The notes: generated by a model from the letters alone, not told the origin. A stretch of DNA of 64,000 nt from Mycetocola_A sp015752285 (GCF_015752285.1 NZ_JADOUY010000001.1:1-64000); one strand, 5' to 3'; positions 8,344-17,693 are shown, counted from the stretch's first letter. Made by a program: numbers and translations.

Positions 8344-8535
8344 GCATCCCCCTCAGTCAGACTGAGCTTATGTGCTGCGGACTCGCCTAGACATCACCAG
8401 TTGAGGGGTGGCATCCGCTCCGGGAAACGACCGCTGTGGGAATGACCGCGGTAGGCACGAGCGCTGTGGGGCTCGAACGCCGAGTATCATTTCATCGAAC
8501 TTCAGCGCCGATCGCGCCTCATTCTCCTGAATCGG

Positions 8536-8730
8536 TCAGCGGCGTGAACGCTCCGCGTGCTCGTCGCGACGTTCGGCGACCTTGAGCAGGTTCACGATGA
8601 TGAAGCCCGCAGTGGCGAGGAGCGCGGTGTACGTGCCGTGTTCGATAGTCTCGCGGATCGAGCGACCCGGTGAAGCGGTTCGCGAACGGTCCCCATGTCC
8701 GATTCGGTGGTGGGTCGAAGAAAGCGCCAT
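8536..8730 (-). CDS. Small single-span membrane protein, 64 aa
   Basis: The ATG at 8730 has an AGGAG ribosome site seven bases upstream. A basic N-terminal stretch is followed by TYTALLATAGFIIVNLLKVA (about residues 33-52), one membrane helix, and a charged ERRDEHAERSRR tail. The length and good ribosome site support a real gene, but the family is unknown. Confidence 0.55.
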   Translation of the reverse strand: MALSSTHHRIGHGDRSRTASPGRSIRETIEHGTYTALLATAGFIIVNLLKVAERRDEHAERSRR

Positions 8731-9085
8731 TGCTGCTCCTCTGTCGGCGAAACTCATAACCTGAGCATAACTCACGATGTGTTGCTGCGGGCGAAGTGCC
8801 CCCTGAATTGGGGACCACGTGGCGCTGGCCTCGACGTCGCCGCGTCGACCCGCGACATCCGCATGTTCACGGCATTTCGCAGCCAGCATTCAGTGCTTAT
8901 TCAGTTCGTGAGGAGTACTCTTTTCTTATCGAGCGATGGTTTCCGTTGACTTGTCCGGAGCACCGCCGTACTCGACGTAGACACATTCCCCCCAGGACTG
9001 CCTGCGAAGAGGAAAAGAGGGCCGCGGCTGAGCCGGGACCCTCTTTTTGATTCTCCAGCCGCCCAGCAGGCAGAGCCCTCCCCCG
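8731..9085. other. 355-bp gap without a supported gene
   Basis: This stretch holds the promoter side of the small membrane protein and, at its right end, the terminator of the HNH gene. A 14-codon plus-strand reading frame from an ATG at 8935 precedes the same hairpin, but its ribosome site is badly spaced. Nothing else is seen. Confidence 0.5.
9015..9049 (-). terminator. Rho-independent terminator of the HNH gene
   Basis: AAAAGAGGG at 9015-9023 pairs with CCCTCTTTT at 9041-9049, and an inner CGGCT/AGCCG pairing extends the stem. A T-run follows on the plus strand and TTTTCCTC on the minus strand, so it may work in both directions. Confidence 0.75.
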
Positions 9086-10420
9086 CTACACCAAGTACGG
9101 TTTTCGCGCCATCCACTCGGGCGAGCTGAAGACCGGCACACCCTCGAGCATCTCGATCACCCACTCGCCGAGTTCGATCAGCCGATGGTGGAACCAGCAG
9201 AGAAGGACGCCGTTGATGACGTCGGTCGGCCCGCCGTCTGCGTATGCCCGAACGTGATGCCCCTCGCACCCGGATGCCGGAATGCTGCAGTCGCCCCACC
9301 CGCAGGTCGGCCCGTCGCGGGCGATCATCGCCTCGCGCTGTGCCCGGGTGAAGGTTCTCAGTTTGTTGCCGAGGGCCACGATCTCACCCTTGGTGTCGAG
9401 AACGACCGGTCGGATGCCGGCATCACACATGATCTGCTTGATCGTCGAGTACGCGACCGGGTCGTTCATGCCGACGAGCTTGCCGGTGCCTTCCCGTGCC
9501 GTGAGAACCTCGGACGTGACCGAGACGATGACCGTCGGCTCCTCTCCAGAGACCGTCGGAACATCGGCGGAGCGAGCCAGCGAGTCGATCATCGCCGCGA
9601 ACGCGTCGACGCGCTGCTGACCCGGCGTGCGCAGATCTTTGGGCAGATCACGTTCGGCTTCTTCTTGCTCCGCAAAAAAGCGGGGCGCTGTTCGCGGGCT
9701 GATGATGGCCGCGAACAGTGCGTTGAGCTTTGCCGCCACATCGACGGTGAGCCTGCCTCCGAAGGGCACGAGACCGTTCTGACTCGTGCCGATCCACATA
9801 TCGCGCTCGGCGAACGCTGCCGCGGTCCGCGGCTCGATGCCGTTCTGGTCGAGGGCGTTCTTCCACAGCTTGGCCTGTTCGGCGATCAAATCGGCCGACA
9901 ACGGCACAGCCGACTCTTTCGACGCACCCGTAGCCTGAGCGACCAGCGCCACCTCTGCCGCGATGAGGTGCTTGACCTCTGCGCGCGGGGCCGCCGCCTG
10001 GAGTTCGTGGGTGATGGCATCCGCCGTCTCGACCCCGATCAGCCCGAGACCCAGCGTCTGGCCGACGAGGGGATACAGGGGCGGCAGCGGCGTGCCCGTC
10101 TCGGACTCACGCTGCGCGACCATCGCTCCGACCCTGACCAGCCGCGAGGTCGTGCGCGACCCGAACCCGGTGACCCGCTCGAGCAGCTGCGACGCCCGAG
10201 CGTAGCCATGCCGCGCCGCCAGGCCTGCCGACCCCCGAGCCCGGTCAGACCGGATCGCCACCTCATTGCTCACGGCCGTGAGCACACCCTCGAGCCTGCG
10301 GATGGCCGCCGCGGTGTCTGATGCCAGCGTCAACAACTCGTCGCCGCTCAACTGCGAGAGCGCGGTCAGATCCGCGTTCGTCGGTGAGGTCAGGGCGTCG
10401 TCGCCGCTGGAGCTGTTCAT
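9086..10420 (-). CDS. DUF222/13E12-type HNH endonuclease, 444 aa
   Basis: An N-terminal helical DUF222 domain (about residues 20-320) is followed by a C-terminal HNH nuclease domain: CGWGDC, GCEGHHVRAYADGG with the catalytic His, then NGVLLCWFHHRLI. These proteins are present in many near-copies in actinobacterial genomes and were first noted as the mycobacterial 13E12 repeat family. Their biological role is unclear. The gene is intact, ends just before a terminator, and has a 313-bp upstream gap containing a long palindrome. Confidence 0.92.
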   Translation of the reverse strand: MNSSSGDDALTSPTNADLTALSQLSGDELLTLASDTAAAIRRLEGVLTAVSNEVAIRSDRARGSAGLAARHGYARASQLLERVTGFGSRTTSRLVRVGAMVAQRESETGTPLPPLYPLVGQTLGLGLIGVETADAITHELQAAAPRAEVKHLIAAEVALVAQATGASKESAVPLSADLIAEQAKLWKNALDQNGIEPRTAAAFAERDMWIGTSQNGLVPFGGRLTVDVAAKLNALFAAIISPRTAPRFFAEQEEAERDLPKDLRTPGQQRVDAFAAMIDSLARSADVPTVSGEEPTVIVSVTSEVLTAREGTGKLVGMNDPVAYSTIKQIMCDAGIRPVVLDTKGEIVALGNKLRTFTRAQREAMIARDGPTCGWGDCSIPASGCEGHHVRAYADGGPTDVINGVLLCWFHHRLIELGEWVIEMLEGVPVFSSPEWMARKPYLV

Positions 10421-10593
10421 ACCTCAAGTGAACACCGCACCACTGACATTCGCCGACATCGGGAGCCCCTAAAAGGCCCGGTGGGGACAACTATCCAAAA
10501 CGGATGCCCTGTGGAGGGATCGCTGCGCGCCCGGAACCGAAACGACGACTGAGCATCGACCTGATGAGGCTGAGCGGGCCGACGGCGCACGCG

Positions 10594-10653
10594 TGCTGCA
10601 CTTTCGTGTCGATGCTGCAGTTGCAACTGCAGCATCGACACACAAGTGCAGCA
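10594..10653. repeat. 60-bp near-perfect palindrome
   Basis: The core 10606-10641 is a 36-bp perfect palindrome centred between 10623 and 10624 (GTGTCGATGCTGCAGTTG joined to its complement). After a two-base mismatch it continues as TGCTGCACTT (10594-10603) pairing with AAGTGCAGCA (10644-10653). There is no T-run. It lies in the 313-bp gap between the HNH gene and the acyltransferase stop, where I see no gene. Confidence 0.9.
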
Positions 10654-10733
10654 TCCGCAGCGAAAACAGGCCAGGCACCCGACGCCCAAAGCGCCCCAGC
10701 ACCCGTCAGCAACGACGAAACGCCCCCGCACCC

Positions 10734-11798
10734 TCAGTTCGTCGGCGCCGGCTTGAACATGCGCGCAGTGCTCCCCCGCTTGCGCGCGAGAGCCGGCCGC
10801 TCCACGAGCGCACAGCTGAGGAACGCGAGCGGCAGCGTGAAAGCCAGGCTGAGCACGACGAACCAGCCGACCGGCATCCCGGTGCCGAAGACGACGAGAG
10901 CGAGCAGTTGCTGCACCGGCCAGCCGTAGATGTAGATGCCGTACGAGATGTCGTAGCGCGCACCGACGCGGTGCAGCGAAAGCGCCGAACCCAGCCGCAG
11001 CATCAGCAACACGAACGGGAGCGCGATGAACGCCGCCGCGTACCCGACCAGCACGGCCGCGACGAGAAGCAGCACACAGCCGAGCAGGATCGGCCAGCTC
11101 ACGTCGATCGAACGCCGGAACAGGTACGCCAGCGCTCCGGCGAAGAAGGCGACGAACAGTGGGAACACCTCGTCGACGCGGGCTCCGAACTGCAGCACGC
11201 CCGCGGTGGTCAGCACCACCAGCACCGTCGCGAGACCGAACAGCACGATCACAGCGCCCCGAAGCCACCGCTCCCGCACCACGCTCACCAGCACGCCCAC
11301 GAGAAGGTAGCAGCAGGCTTCCCAGAACAGGGTCCAGAGAGGGCCGTTCCAGTAGCCGGTGACCGGCAGCCCGAGCAGCGTCGACTCGATGCCCTTCTGC
11401 GCCAGGAACTGCGGCGCCAACGGCAGGTTGGTCAGCACATAGGTGAGGGCGCTCGGGAGCGAATACGAGGCATCCGCGGTGAGCAGCACCGAGATCGGCG
11501 CGAAGATGAACGCCACGACCAGGATGCAGACGAGAAAGGCGGGCAGGATTCGCAGGGCCCGGTTCCAGTAGAACGATGACGCCGGGCGCCTCGACAGCCG
11601 ACTGCGGGTGATGAGAAACCCCGAGAGGCCGAAGAACCCGATTACCGCCCAGCCGCCGAGTTCGAGCCCGCCGAGCGAGGGCTGCGGCCCATACCCGCCC
11701 AGCAGCCACGAGTGAGAGACGACGACGAGCGACGCGAGGACGAGACGGAACGCGTTGAGCGAGTTCCGCCGCGGGTCGAACCTGCTGTCGAGAGTCAT
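10734..11798 (-). CDS. Acyltransferase 3 family membrane protein, 354 aa
   Basis: This integral membrane O-acyltransferase (OafA/YrhL type) has about ten helices. The first helix region carries RLVLASLVVVSHSW with the family's catalytic-site His, and FFGLSGFLITRSR follows near residue 55. Such enzymes transfer acetyl or other acyl groups to extracytoplasmic glycans. The start is 12 bp from the ugd stop, so it is co-transcribed and probably modifies the polysaccharide made by this locus (inference). Confidence 0.9.
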   Translation of the reverse strand: MTLDSRFDPRRNSLNAFRLVLASLVVVSHSWLLGGYGPQPSLGGLELGGWAVIGFFGLSGFLITRSRLSRRPASSFYWNRALRILPAFLVCILVVAFIFAPISVLLTADASYSLPSALTYVLTNLPLAPQFLAQKGIESTLLGLPVTGYWNGPLWTLFWEACCYLLVGVLVSVVRERWLRGAVIVLFGLATVLVVLTTAGVLQFGARVDEVFPLFVAFFAGALAYLFRRSIDVSWPILLGCVLLLVAAVLVGYAAAFIALPFVLLMLRLGSALSLHRVGARYDISYGIYIYGWPVQQLLALVVFGTGMPVGWFVVLSLAFTLPLAFLSCALVERPALARKRGSTARMFKPAPTN

Positions 11799-11810
11799 CT
11801 CACACGGGCC

Positions 11811-13106
11811 TCAGCGTCGACCGAGTCCGATGTAGCGCCAGCCGGCTCCGCGCCACGCGACGACGTCGAGGCAGTTGCGACCGTCGACGACGATCGTGTC
11901 GTTGACGACGGATGCCAGCTCCACCGGATCCAGCGCCCGGTACTCTTTCCACTCGGTCACCACCACGACGATGTCTGCGCCGTCGAGCGCCTCAGCGGTG
12001 GTGCCGAAGGTGAGCTGCGGATGCTTGATCGCCGAGTTCGCCATCGCCTCAGGGTCTGTCGCGATGACATGTGCCCCGAGCCCATGCAGGCGCACGGCCA
12101 CGTCAAGGGCAGGCGAGTCGCGGATGTCGTCACTCTGCGGCTTGAAGGCCAGGCCGAGCACGGCGACCTTCTTCTGGTACGCGCTGCCGCCGAGGGCATC
12201 GACGACGAGTTCGACCACGCGGTCGCGGCGACGCAGGTTGATGGCGTCGACCTCCTTGAGGAAGGCGACGGACTCACCGCGGCCGAGTTCCTCGGCACGA
12301 GCGGTGAATGCGCGGATGTCTTTCGGCAGGCATCCGCCACCGAATCCGACGCCGGCGTTCAGGAACTTGCGGCCGATTCGGTCGTCGTAACCGATGGCAT
12401 CCGCGAGTTCGGTGACGTCGGCACCGGCGACCTCGGCGATCTCGGCCATGGCGTTGATGAACGAGATCTTGGTGGCGAGAAAAGCGTTGGCGGCTACCTT
12501 GACGAGTTCGGCGGTGGCGAAGTCGGTGACGACGAGTGGGGTGTCGTTGCCGATGGCCTGGGCGTAGACCTTGTTGAGGATCTCGACCGCGCGGCGGCCC
12601 TTCTCGATGCCGTAGACCAGCCGGTCTGGCGCGATCGTGTCTTTGACCGCGTACCCCTCGCGCAGGAACTCCGGGTTCCAGGCCAGCTCGGCGCCGGTCG
12701 GCGCAATGATCCCGACCAGCCGCTCAGCGGTGCCGACGGGCACGGTGGACTTGCCGACGACGAGTTCGCCCGGGGCAAGGTACGGCAGCAGGCCGTGAAT
12801 GGCGCCGTCGACGTAGGTGAGGTCGGCGCCGGTGGAGTTCTTCTGCTGGGGGGTTCCCACCGCGACGAAGTGAACGGCGCTCCCGGCGACATCCGCCATG
12901 TCTGTGCTGAAGCGCAGGTTGCCTGCGTCGACGCCCGCAACGAGAAGCTCGGGCAGACCCGGCTCGAAGAAGGGGGCCTTGCCCTGGGCAAGAGCATCGA
13001 TCTTCGCTTTGTCGACGTCGATGCCGATGACGTCGTGTCCGAGTTTGGCCATGGATGCCGCGTGAACGGCACCGAGGTACCCGCAGCCGATTACCGAGAT
13101 CTTCAT
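11811..13106 (-). CDS. ugd: UDP-glucose 6-dehydrogenase, 431 aa
   Basis: It oxidises UDP-glucose to UDP-glucuronate with two NAD+. The N-terminal NAD motif is GCGYLGAVHAAS (residues 7-18), NPEFLREGYA lies in the middle, the catalytic cysteine is in GGGCLPKD (about residue 263), and the C-terminal UDP-binding domain contains GLAFKPQSDDIRDSP. The length is normal. It supplies glucuronate for the exopolysaccharide and lies upstream of the acyltransferase gene on the same strand. Confidence 0.96.
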   Translation of the reverse strand: MKISVIGCGYLGAVHAASMAKLGHDVIGIDVDKAKIDALAQGKAPFFEPGLPELLVAGVDAGNLRFSTDMADVAGSAVHFVAVGTPQQKNSTGADLTYVDGAIHGLLPYLAPGELVVGKSTVPVGTAERLVGIIAPTGAELAWNPEFLREGYAVKDTIAPDRLVYGIEKGRRAVEILNKVYAQAIGNDTPLVVTDFATAELVKVAANAFLATKISFINAMAEIAEVAGADVTELADAIGYDDRIGRKFLNAGVGFGGGCLPKDIRAFTARAEELGRGESVAFLKEVDAINLRRRDRVVELVVDALGGSAYQKKVAVLGLAFKPQSDDIRDSPALDVAVRLHGLGAHVIATDPEAMANSAIKHPQLTFGTTAEALDGADIVVVVTEWKEYRALDPVELASVVNDTIVVDGRNCLDVVAWRGAGWRYIGLGRR

Positions 13107-13153
13107 CGTGAGTCCAGACTATGGGGTCGACGCGAGGAAGGCAGACACAGAAA

Positions 13154-13181
13154 AAGGTCCCAGGCCTGAGCCTGGGACCTT
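13154..13181 (-). terminator. Strong rho-independent terminator
   Basis: A perfect 12-bp stem (AAGGTCCCAGGC, loop CTGA, complement) is followed on the minus strand by TTTTT. It ends the transcript of the LPDTG surface protein and separates it from ugd. Confidence 0.88.
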
Positions 13182-13230
13182 CTTCGGTGTTCAGCGTTTA
13201 GAGTTTCCGCTTATGTCGGGTCGCGGTTTT

Positions 13231-13764
13231 CTAGTCCTGCGAAAGGCGCTGGCGGCGAACGATCGTCATGACGGCGATCAGTGCGGCGCCGAGCGCAAGC
13301 GCTCCACCAGCGGTCCAGAGAGCGAGAACAGGAACCTCAGAACCGGTGTCGGGGAGGCCGTCGCCATCGGCGTCGGTTCCGCCGTCAGCTGCAGTGACGG
13401 TGAGGGCGGCGGTCTGGATGGTGCCATCCTCGTCAACGCCGGTCAGGTTGTAGGTGCCCGAAGCGTTCTCGGGGAGGACGACATCGACGCTCACGGAGCC
13501 ATCGGCTGCCGAGGTCTTGTCGGTGCTGAAGGTCGCTGCCTTGAAGGCGGCGAGGGTGACGTTGCCGTTGCCCTCGATGGTGAACGAGATGTTCTGCGCG
13601 CCGGCGAATGCGCCCGGTCCGAAGACGACGGTGACGTTGCCACCGGCGACGACGGGGCCTTCGACGGTGACGTCGGAGCCGGAGCCGTAAGCGTTAGCGG
13701 CTGCGGGAACGGCGAAGATCGCCAGAACCGCGAGCACGAGTGCTGCGAAAGTTTTTTTGAGCAT
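13231..13764 (-). CDS. Sortase-anchored surface protein (LPDTG), 177 aa
   Basis: A Sec signal peptide (KKTFAALVLAVLAIFAVPAAANA) precedes a mature beta-rich, Ig-like domain of about 100 residues, a DGGTDADGDGLPDTG sorting region, a hydrophobic helix and the basic tail RRQRLSQD. The protein should be covalently attached to the cell wall or its pilin-like polymers by a sortase, and no sortase gene is in the window. It lies within the polysaccharide locus, between DUF4012 and ugd, with its own terminator. Its function is unknown, possibly linked to surface glycan. Confidence 0.9.
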   Translation of the reverse strand: MLKKTFAALVLAVLAIFAVPAAANAYGSGSDVTVEGPVVAGGNVTVVFGPGAFAGAQNISFTIEGNGNVTLAAFKAATFSTDKTSAADGSVSVDVVLPENASGTYNLTGVDEDGTIQTAALTVTAADGGTDADGDGLPDTGSEVPVLALWTAGGALALGAALIAVMTIVRRQRLSQD

Positions 13765-13830
13765 GTGTGTAGACCCCCAGGACTATTGGTTTTGTCGATC
13801 CGACATTGGCGTGTCTCGGTGACACAGTTC

Positions 13831-15651
13831 TCACCATAGAGGAGATTCGCAGCTAAGCGTTAGCTGCTGTGTTTCGTGACGGTAAATTACCGGAGTCTGT
13901 TCGGTGACGACTTCGCTGTCAAACGGCGCGTCCCCCAGGAACCCGAACTCCAGCGTCGTGCTCTCCCCCGGCGCCAGCTCGACCTCGATCTGGCTGACCT
14001 GGTATCCCGAGTCGATTGCCGGACGGTACGGAACAACGGCGCCATCACGGGCGACTCCGTAGTTCTGGAGCTCGGGAGTGCCGTACACGTTGACCACGGT
14101 CTTGATGCTTCCCTGCGGCACCCCGGAGCTTGATCCAGTCACATACTCCGGCAGCGACTCTGCTGCGTCGGCCGGAGCGTTGTTCGTCAGCGTGACCGTG
14201 ACCCCATAATTGGGGCGGCCGTCTTGCCTGCAGGTGACCTGGCCATCCGCTACCGCAACGTCGAGGTAGTACCCCATCTTGGCTTCGGTGCCGTCGTTCA
14301 GATAGACCCCGAATGGCTGCACGTCACCGGTCTTCTCGGGCAGCTCTCCGGCGAGCGTGGTTTCTGCCAGCTCAGCCTGCTCAGCCTCGACGGCACTCCA
14401 CAGGTTGATGCGTCGCTCACTACCCGATCTGGCGAGTGCGTCGATGAGCTTCACCGGGTCGAGATTGCCGCTCGCCACCGTGTCGAAGACCGCGGATGCC
14501 GCTGCGGCGAAGAAGAGATCCTGCTGAATCGGCTCGCTGTAACGCAGGTAGGCATCCTTCAGGAGAAGTGTCACCGCGTTCTCGGCCGACAGAACATCGC
14601 CTGTCGCGAGTGTGATCGGCCCGGTGGCCTCAAGGATGTAGCTCAGAGCCACCGGATCGATCGACAGCACGCCGCTGACCTCGGTGCCGAACTCCAGTTT
14701 CCACATCTCCCGAGCCAGCGCTGCCGTGACGGGAAATTGGGGGGTGAGATTGACGTTCTGCATCCACTCGCCCGTGAAATCTCCGTAGAGACTCCGCGTG
14801 GAATCGTTCAACGGCAGAACCGGGCTGTCGTAGCGCGGAAAATCGGTGGCCGCCGCTTGCTGCAGAAGGTCGATGGAACCGGATTCGGTGCGCATCAGCG
14901 CGAGCGCCCCGGGGATTCCCCCGCTCGCTCGAAGCTCCGCTGGGTTCTGGAACAGTAGGAGAAAATCGCGAGGACCCGATGCTCCGAGCATGTCTGGCAC
15001 GAGCACGGTTGCGGTTCGAATTGCATCGACAGGCCCGGCGATGGCAGTCAGCTGGTCGTCGAGCTGTGTTCTGGCGTTTCGAACGGGGCCGATCGTTGCC
15101 CTCGTGTCGATGTCGGCCATCGACTTCTGGGCCGACTCGACTGCGGTTGCCGCGCGCTCGACCACCGGGCGGGCATCGATCAGAGGCTGGAGGTCAAGGA
15201 CCCCGTCGACGGGTTTGAAGTCAGCCACCTCGATGGACGTCGCGAGTTCTGTCAGCGGACCGACTGCATCGGTGGAGAGATCGTCGATGACGGCGGCCAA
15301 CTCGCGGAACGCGGTGAGGTTCGGGCCCGCCCAGGGCGTGAACTCGGCCAGGCGCCAGATCGGGTCGCTCGTCAACGACGCCGCGGCACCGGCATGGTCG
15401 TCGAGCAATGCTGCGGTCGAGGAAATCTTGTTGGTCTCCTGCGCGAGCACCTGGTCTTTGAGCGTCGATGCCAACGGTACGGCGGCTTCGAGCTCGTTCT
15501 TCGCCATCAGCCCACGGATGCCGACCCAAGCAACACAAAGCACCAGCAACAGGGCCAGCCCCCCGATCACCCAGACCACTGTCCGACGCTTCTTGCGATT
15601 GCCGCGTCGCTCTCGACGGGAGGAGGGAGCGGCAGTCATGGCCTCATCCAA
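13831..15651 (-). CDS. DUF4012 domain protein, 606 aa
   Basis: A basic N-terminus (RRERRGNRKKRR) leads into one membrane helix (about residues 24-48), followed by a large extracytoplasmic region. The DUF4012 region (about 215-360) has LLLFQNPAELRASGGIPGA and SIDPVALSYILEATGPI, both typical of the family. DUF4012 genes commonly sit in actinobacterial exopolysaccharide loci, as here next to fcl and gmd, but no activity is proven. An alternative start is the ATG at 15639. Polymer assembly or length control is a guess. Confidence 0.9.
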   Translation of the reverse strand: MDEAMTAAPSSRRERRGNRKKRRTVVWVIGGLALLLVLCVAWVGIRGLMAKNELEAAVPLASTLKDQVLAQETNKISSTAALLDDHAGAAASLTSDPIWRLAEFTPWAGPNLTAFRELAAVIDDLSTDAVGPLTELATSIEVADFKPVDGVLDLQPLIDARPVVERAATAVESAQKSMADIDTRATIGPVRNARTQLDDQLTAIAGPVDAIRTATVLVPDMLGASGPRDFLLLFQNPAELRASGGIPGALALMRTESGSIDLLQQAAATDFPRYDSPVLPLNDSTRSLYGDFTGEWMQNVNLTPQFPVTAALAREMWKLEFGTEVSGVLSIDPVALSYILEATGPITLATGDVLSAENAVTLLLKDAYLRYSEPIQQDLFFAAAASAVFDTVASGNLDPVKLIDALARSGSERRINLWSAVEAEQAELAETTLAGELPEKTGDVQPFGVYLNDGTEAKMGYYLDVAVADGQVTCRQDGRPNYGVTVTLTNNAPADAAESLPEYVTGSSSGVPQGSIKTVVNVYGTPELQNYGVARDGAVVPYRPAIDSGYQVSQIEVELAPGESTTLEFGFLGDAPFDSEVVTEQTPVIYRHETQQLTLSCESPLW

Positions 15652-15684
15652 TCAGGCGCGGCGGGCGTCACCAAACCGCTGCGC

Positions 15685-16662
15685 TCAGTCGCGCAGCGTG
15701 TCGGCGTGCGCGCGGTACCACTCGACGGTGCTCCGCATGCCGTCTTCGAGCCCGATCTGCGCTGTCCAGCCGGCATCGGCAAGCTTCGACACGTCGAGCA
15801 GCTTCTGCGGGGTGCCGTCTGGCTTCGAGGTGTCCCACTCAGTCACGCCCGTGAACCCGACGACGCGGGCGATCGTCTCGGCGATCTCCTTGATGGTCAC
15901 ATCGCTACCGGTGCCGACGTTGACCTGCTCCGGTCCGTCGTAGTGCTCCATCAGGTGCAGGCAGGCCGATGCCATGTCGTCGACGTGCAAGAATTCGCGG
16001 CGCGGTGAACCGGTGCCCCAGTTGGTGACGGTCTCTGCCCCTGACGCCACTGCCTCGTCGTAGCGGCGGATGAGCGCCGGGAGCACGTGTGAGCCCTTGG
16101 GCGAGAAGTTGTCGCCCGGCCCGTAGAGGTTGGTCGGCATCGCAGAGATCCACGGCAGACCGTACTGGCGACGCACCGCCTGCACCTGCAGGATGCCGGC
16201 GATCTTGGCGATCGCGTAGGCGTCATTCGTGGGCTCGAGGTGCCCGGTGAGCATGTGCTCTTCTTTGATCGGCTGAGGAGCGAGCTTGGGGTAGATGCAG
16301 CTCGAGCCGAGGAACAAGAGGCGTTCGACCCCCGCGGCAACTGCTGCGTCGAGCACGTTGACCTGGATCTGCATGTTCTCGCTGAGAAAGTCGACCGGAT
16401 ACGTGTCATTGGCGAGAATGCCGCCCACCTTGGCCGCCGCGAGAACGACATAGCGGGGTTTGGTTTCTTCGAAGAAGTCGAACACGGCCTGGCGGTTCTT
16501 CAGATCGAGCTCGGCCGAGGTGCGGCCGACAAGGCCGGTGAAACCTTCGCTCTCGAGCAACCGCCAGATCGCGGAACCCACCAGGCCACGGTGACCGGCG
16601 ACGTAGAAGGTCGCAGCGCGATCCAGCGATCCTGGCGTGAACTCGACGTGCTCGGCGGGCAT
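15685..16662 (-). CDS. fcl: GDP-L-fucose synthase, 325 aa
   Basis: An NADPH-dependent epimerase-reductase makes GDP-L-fucose from GDP-4-keto-6-deoxymannose. The short-chain dehydrogenase features are GHRGLVGSAI (about residues 23-32), GSSCIYP with the catalytic Ser and Cys, and YAIAK (Tyr/Lys pair). NLYGPGDNF and PRREFLHVDD are family landmarks. Its ATG overlaps the gmd stop (TAATG), giving translational coupling with the previous step. Confidence 0.95.
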   Translation of the reverse strand: MPAEHVEFTPGSLDRAATFYVAGHRGLVGSAIWRLLESEGFTGLVGRTSAELDLKNRQAVFDFFEETKPRYVVLAAAKVGGILANDTYPVDFLSENMQIQVNVLDAAVAAGVERLLFLGSSCIYPKLAPQPIKEEHMLTGHLEPTNDAYAIAKIAGILQVQAVRRQYGLPWISAMPTNLYGPGDNFSPKGSHVLPALIRRYDEAVASGAETVTNWGTGSPRREFLHVDDMASACLHLMEHYDGPEQVNVGTGSDVTIKEIAETIARVVGFTGVTEWDTSKPDGTPQKLLDVSKLADAGWTAQIGLEDGMRSTVEWYRAHADTLRD

Positions 16663-17693
16663 TACTTCGTTCCCCAGCTGGTGAGCTTGGGCGCGTCGAT
16701 CCAGCTCGTGCCGTCGTGTTTGAGTGACTCGATGTCGGCGTCGACCATGATGCGGGCCAGCTCGGCGGTGTCGACCTCGGGCACCCAGCCGAGAACATCC
16801 TTGGCCTTCGACGCGTCGCCGACGAGAGCGTCGACCTCGGTGGGGCGCAGGTAGCGCTCGTCGAACCGGACGTGCTTCTCCCAGTCGAGCCCGGCGCGGC
16901 TGAACGACGCTTCGACGAAGTCGCGCACGGTGAAGCTGCCACCGGTGGCGAGCACGAAGTCGTCAGGCTCGTCTGCCTGCAGCATGCGCCACATGCCTTC
17001 GACATATTCGGCCGCATAACCCCAGTCACGCACGGAGTCGAGGTTACCGAGGTAGACGACCTCCTGTTTGCCCGCGGCGATCGCCGCGACGGCGCGGGTG
17101 ATCTTACGGGTCACGAAGGTTTCACCACGGCGTGGGGACTCGTGGTTGAACAGGATGCCGTTGACCGCGAACATGTCGTAGGCCTCGCGGTAGTTCTTGG
17201 TGATCCAGTAGCTGTAGACCTTTGCGGCTCCATACGGGGATCGCGGGTAGAACGGGGTCTCTTCGTTCTGCGGTGGTGGGGTGGCGCCGAACATCTCGGA
17301 GCTCGAGGCCTGGTAGAAGCGGCAGTGGATGCCAGACATCCGCACGGCTTCAAGGAGACGCACGGTGCCGGTGCCCGTGGTGTCTGCCGTATGTTCGGGC
17401 TCGTCGAACGAGACACGCACGTGCGACTGCGCTGCGAGGTTGTAGACCTCGTCCGGACGGATCTCGCTGAGCAACGTGACCATGCGAGCGCCGTCGCTGA
17501 GGTCACCGTAGTGCAGGAAGAGTTTGGCCGTCGGATCATGCGGGTCGACGTAGAGGTGGTTGATGCGTGAGGTGTTGAAGGTCGATGCCCGGCGGATGAG
17601 ACCGTGGACCTCGTAGCCCTTCGCGAGCAGCAGCTCGGCGAGGTATGAGCCGTCCTGGCCGGTGATCCCTGTGATCAGTGCACGTTTCGTCAC
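16662..17693 (-). CDS. gmd: GDP-mannose 4,6-dehydratase, 343 aa
   Basis: It converts GDP-mannose to GDP-4-keto-6-deoxymannose, the first step to GDP-fucose. The NADP motif is TGITGQDGSYLAE near the N-terminus, with YNLAAQSHV, SSSEMFG and YGAAKVYSYW (Tyr-x3-Lys) following. I chose GTG 17693, preceded by AAGGGGA, which also overlaps the glycosyltransferase stop as GTGA. Starting further upstream at 17768 would add 25 residues unlike the family. It is coupled to fcl. Confidence 0.95.
   Translation of the reverse strand: MTKRALITGITGQDGSYLAELLLAKGYEVHGLIRRASTFNTSRINHLYVDPHDPTAKLFLHYGDLSDGARMVTLLSEIRPDEVYNLAAQSHVRVSFDEPEHTADTTGTGTVRLLEAVRMSGIHCRFYQASSSEMFGATPPPQNEETPFYPRSPYGAAKVYSYWITKNYREAYDMFAVNGILFNHESPRRGETFVTRKITRAVAAIAAGKQEVVYLGNLDSVRDWGYAAEYVEGMWRMLQADEPDDFVLATGGSFTVRDFVEASFSRAGLDWEKHVRFDERYLRPTEVDALVGDASKAKDVLGWVPEVDTAELARIMVDADIESLKHDGTSWIDAPKLTSWGTK

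Noticed and set aside
8460..8520. A GGGCTCGAACGCC stretch resembling a tRNA T-loop
   Set aside because: No acceptor, D or anticodon arms can be drawn around it.
9047..10321. A 424-residue plus-strand frame opposite the HNH gene
   Set aside because: Arg/Glu/Asp-rich antisense shadow of a high-GC gene; the minus-strand frame has clear DUF222 and HNH motifs.
10417..11709. A 430-residue minus-strand frame over the acyltransferase
   Set aside because: The other minus-strand frame has membrane helices and acyltransferase motifs; this one is Arg/Ala-rich shadow.
11712..13169. A 485-residue plus-strand frame opposite ugd
   Set aside because: Composition is an acidic antisense shadow; the ugd frame has the full family signature.
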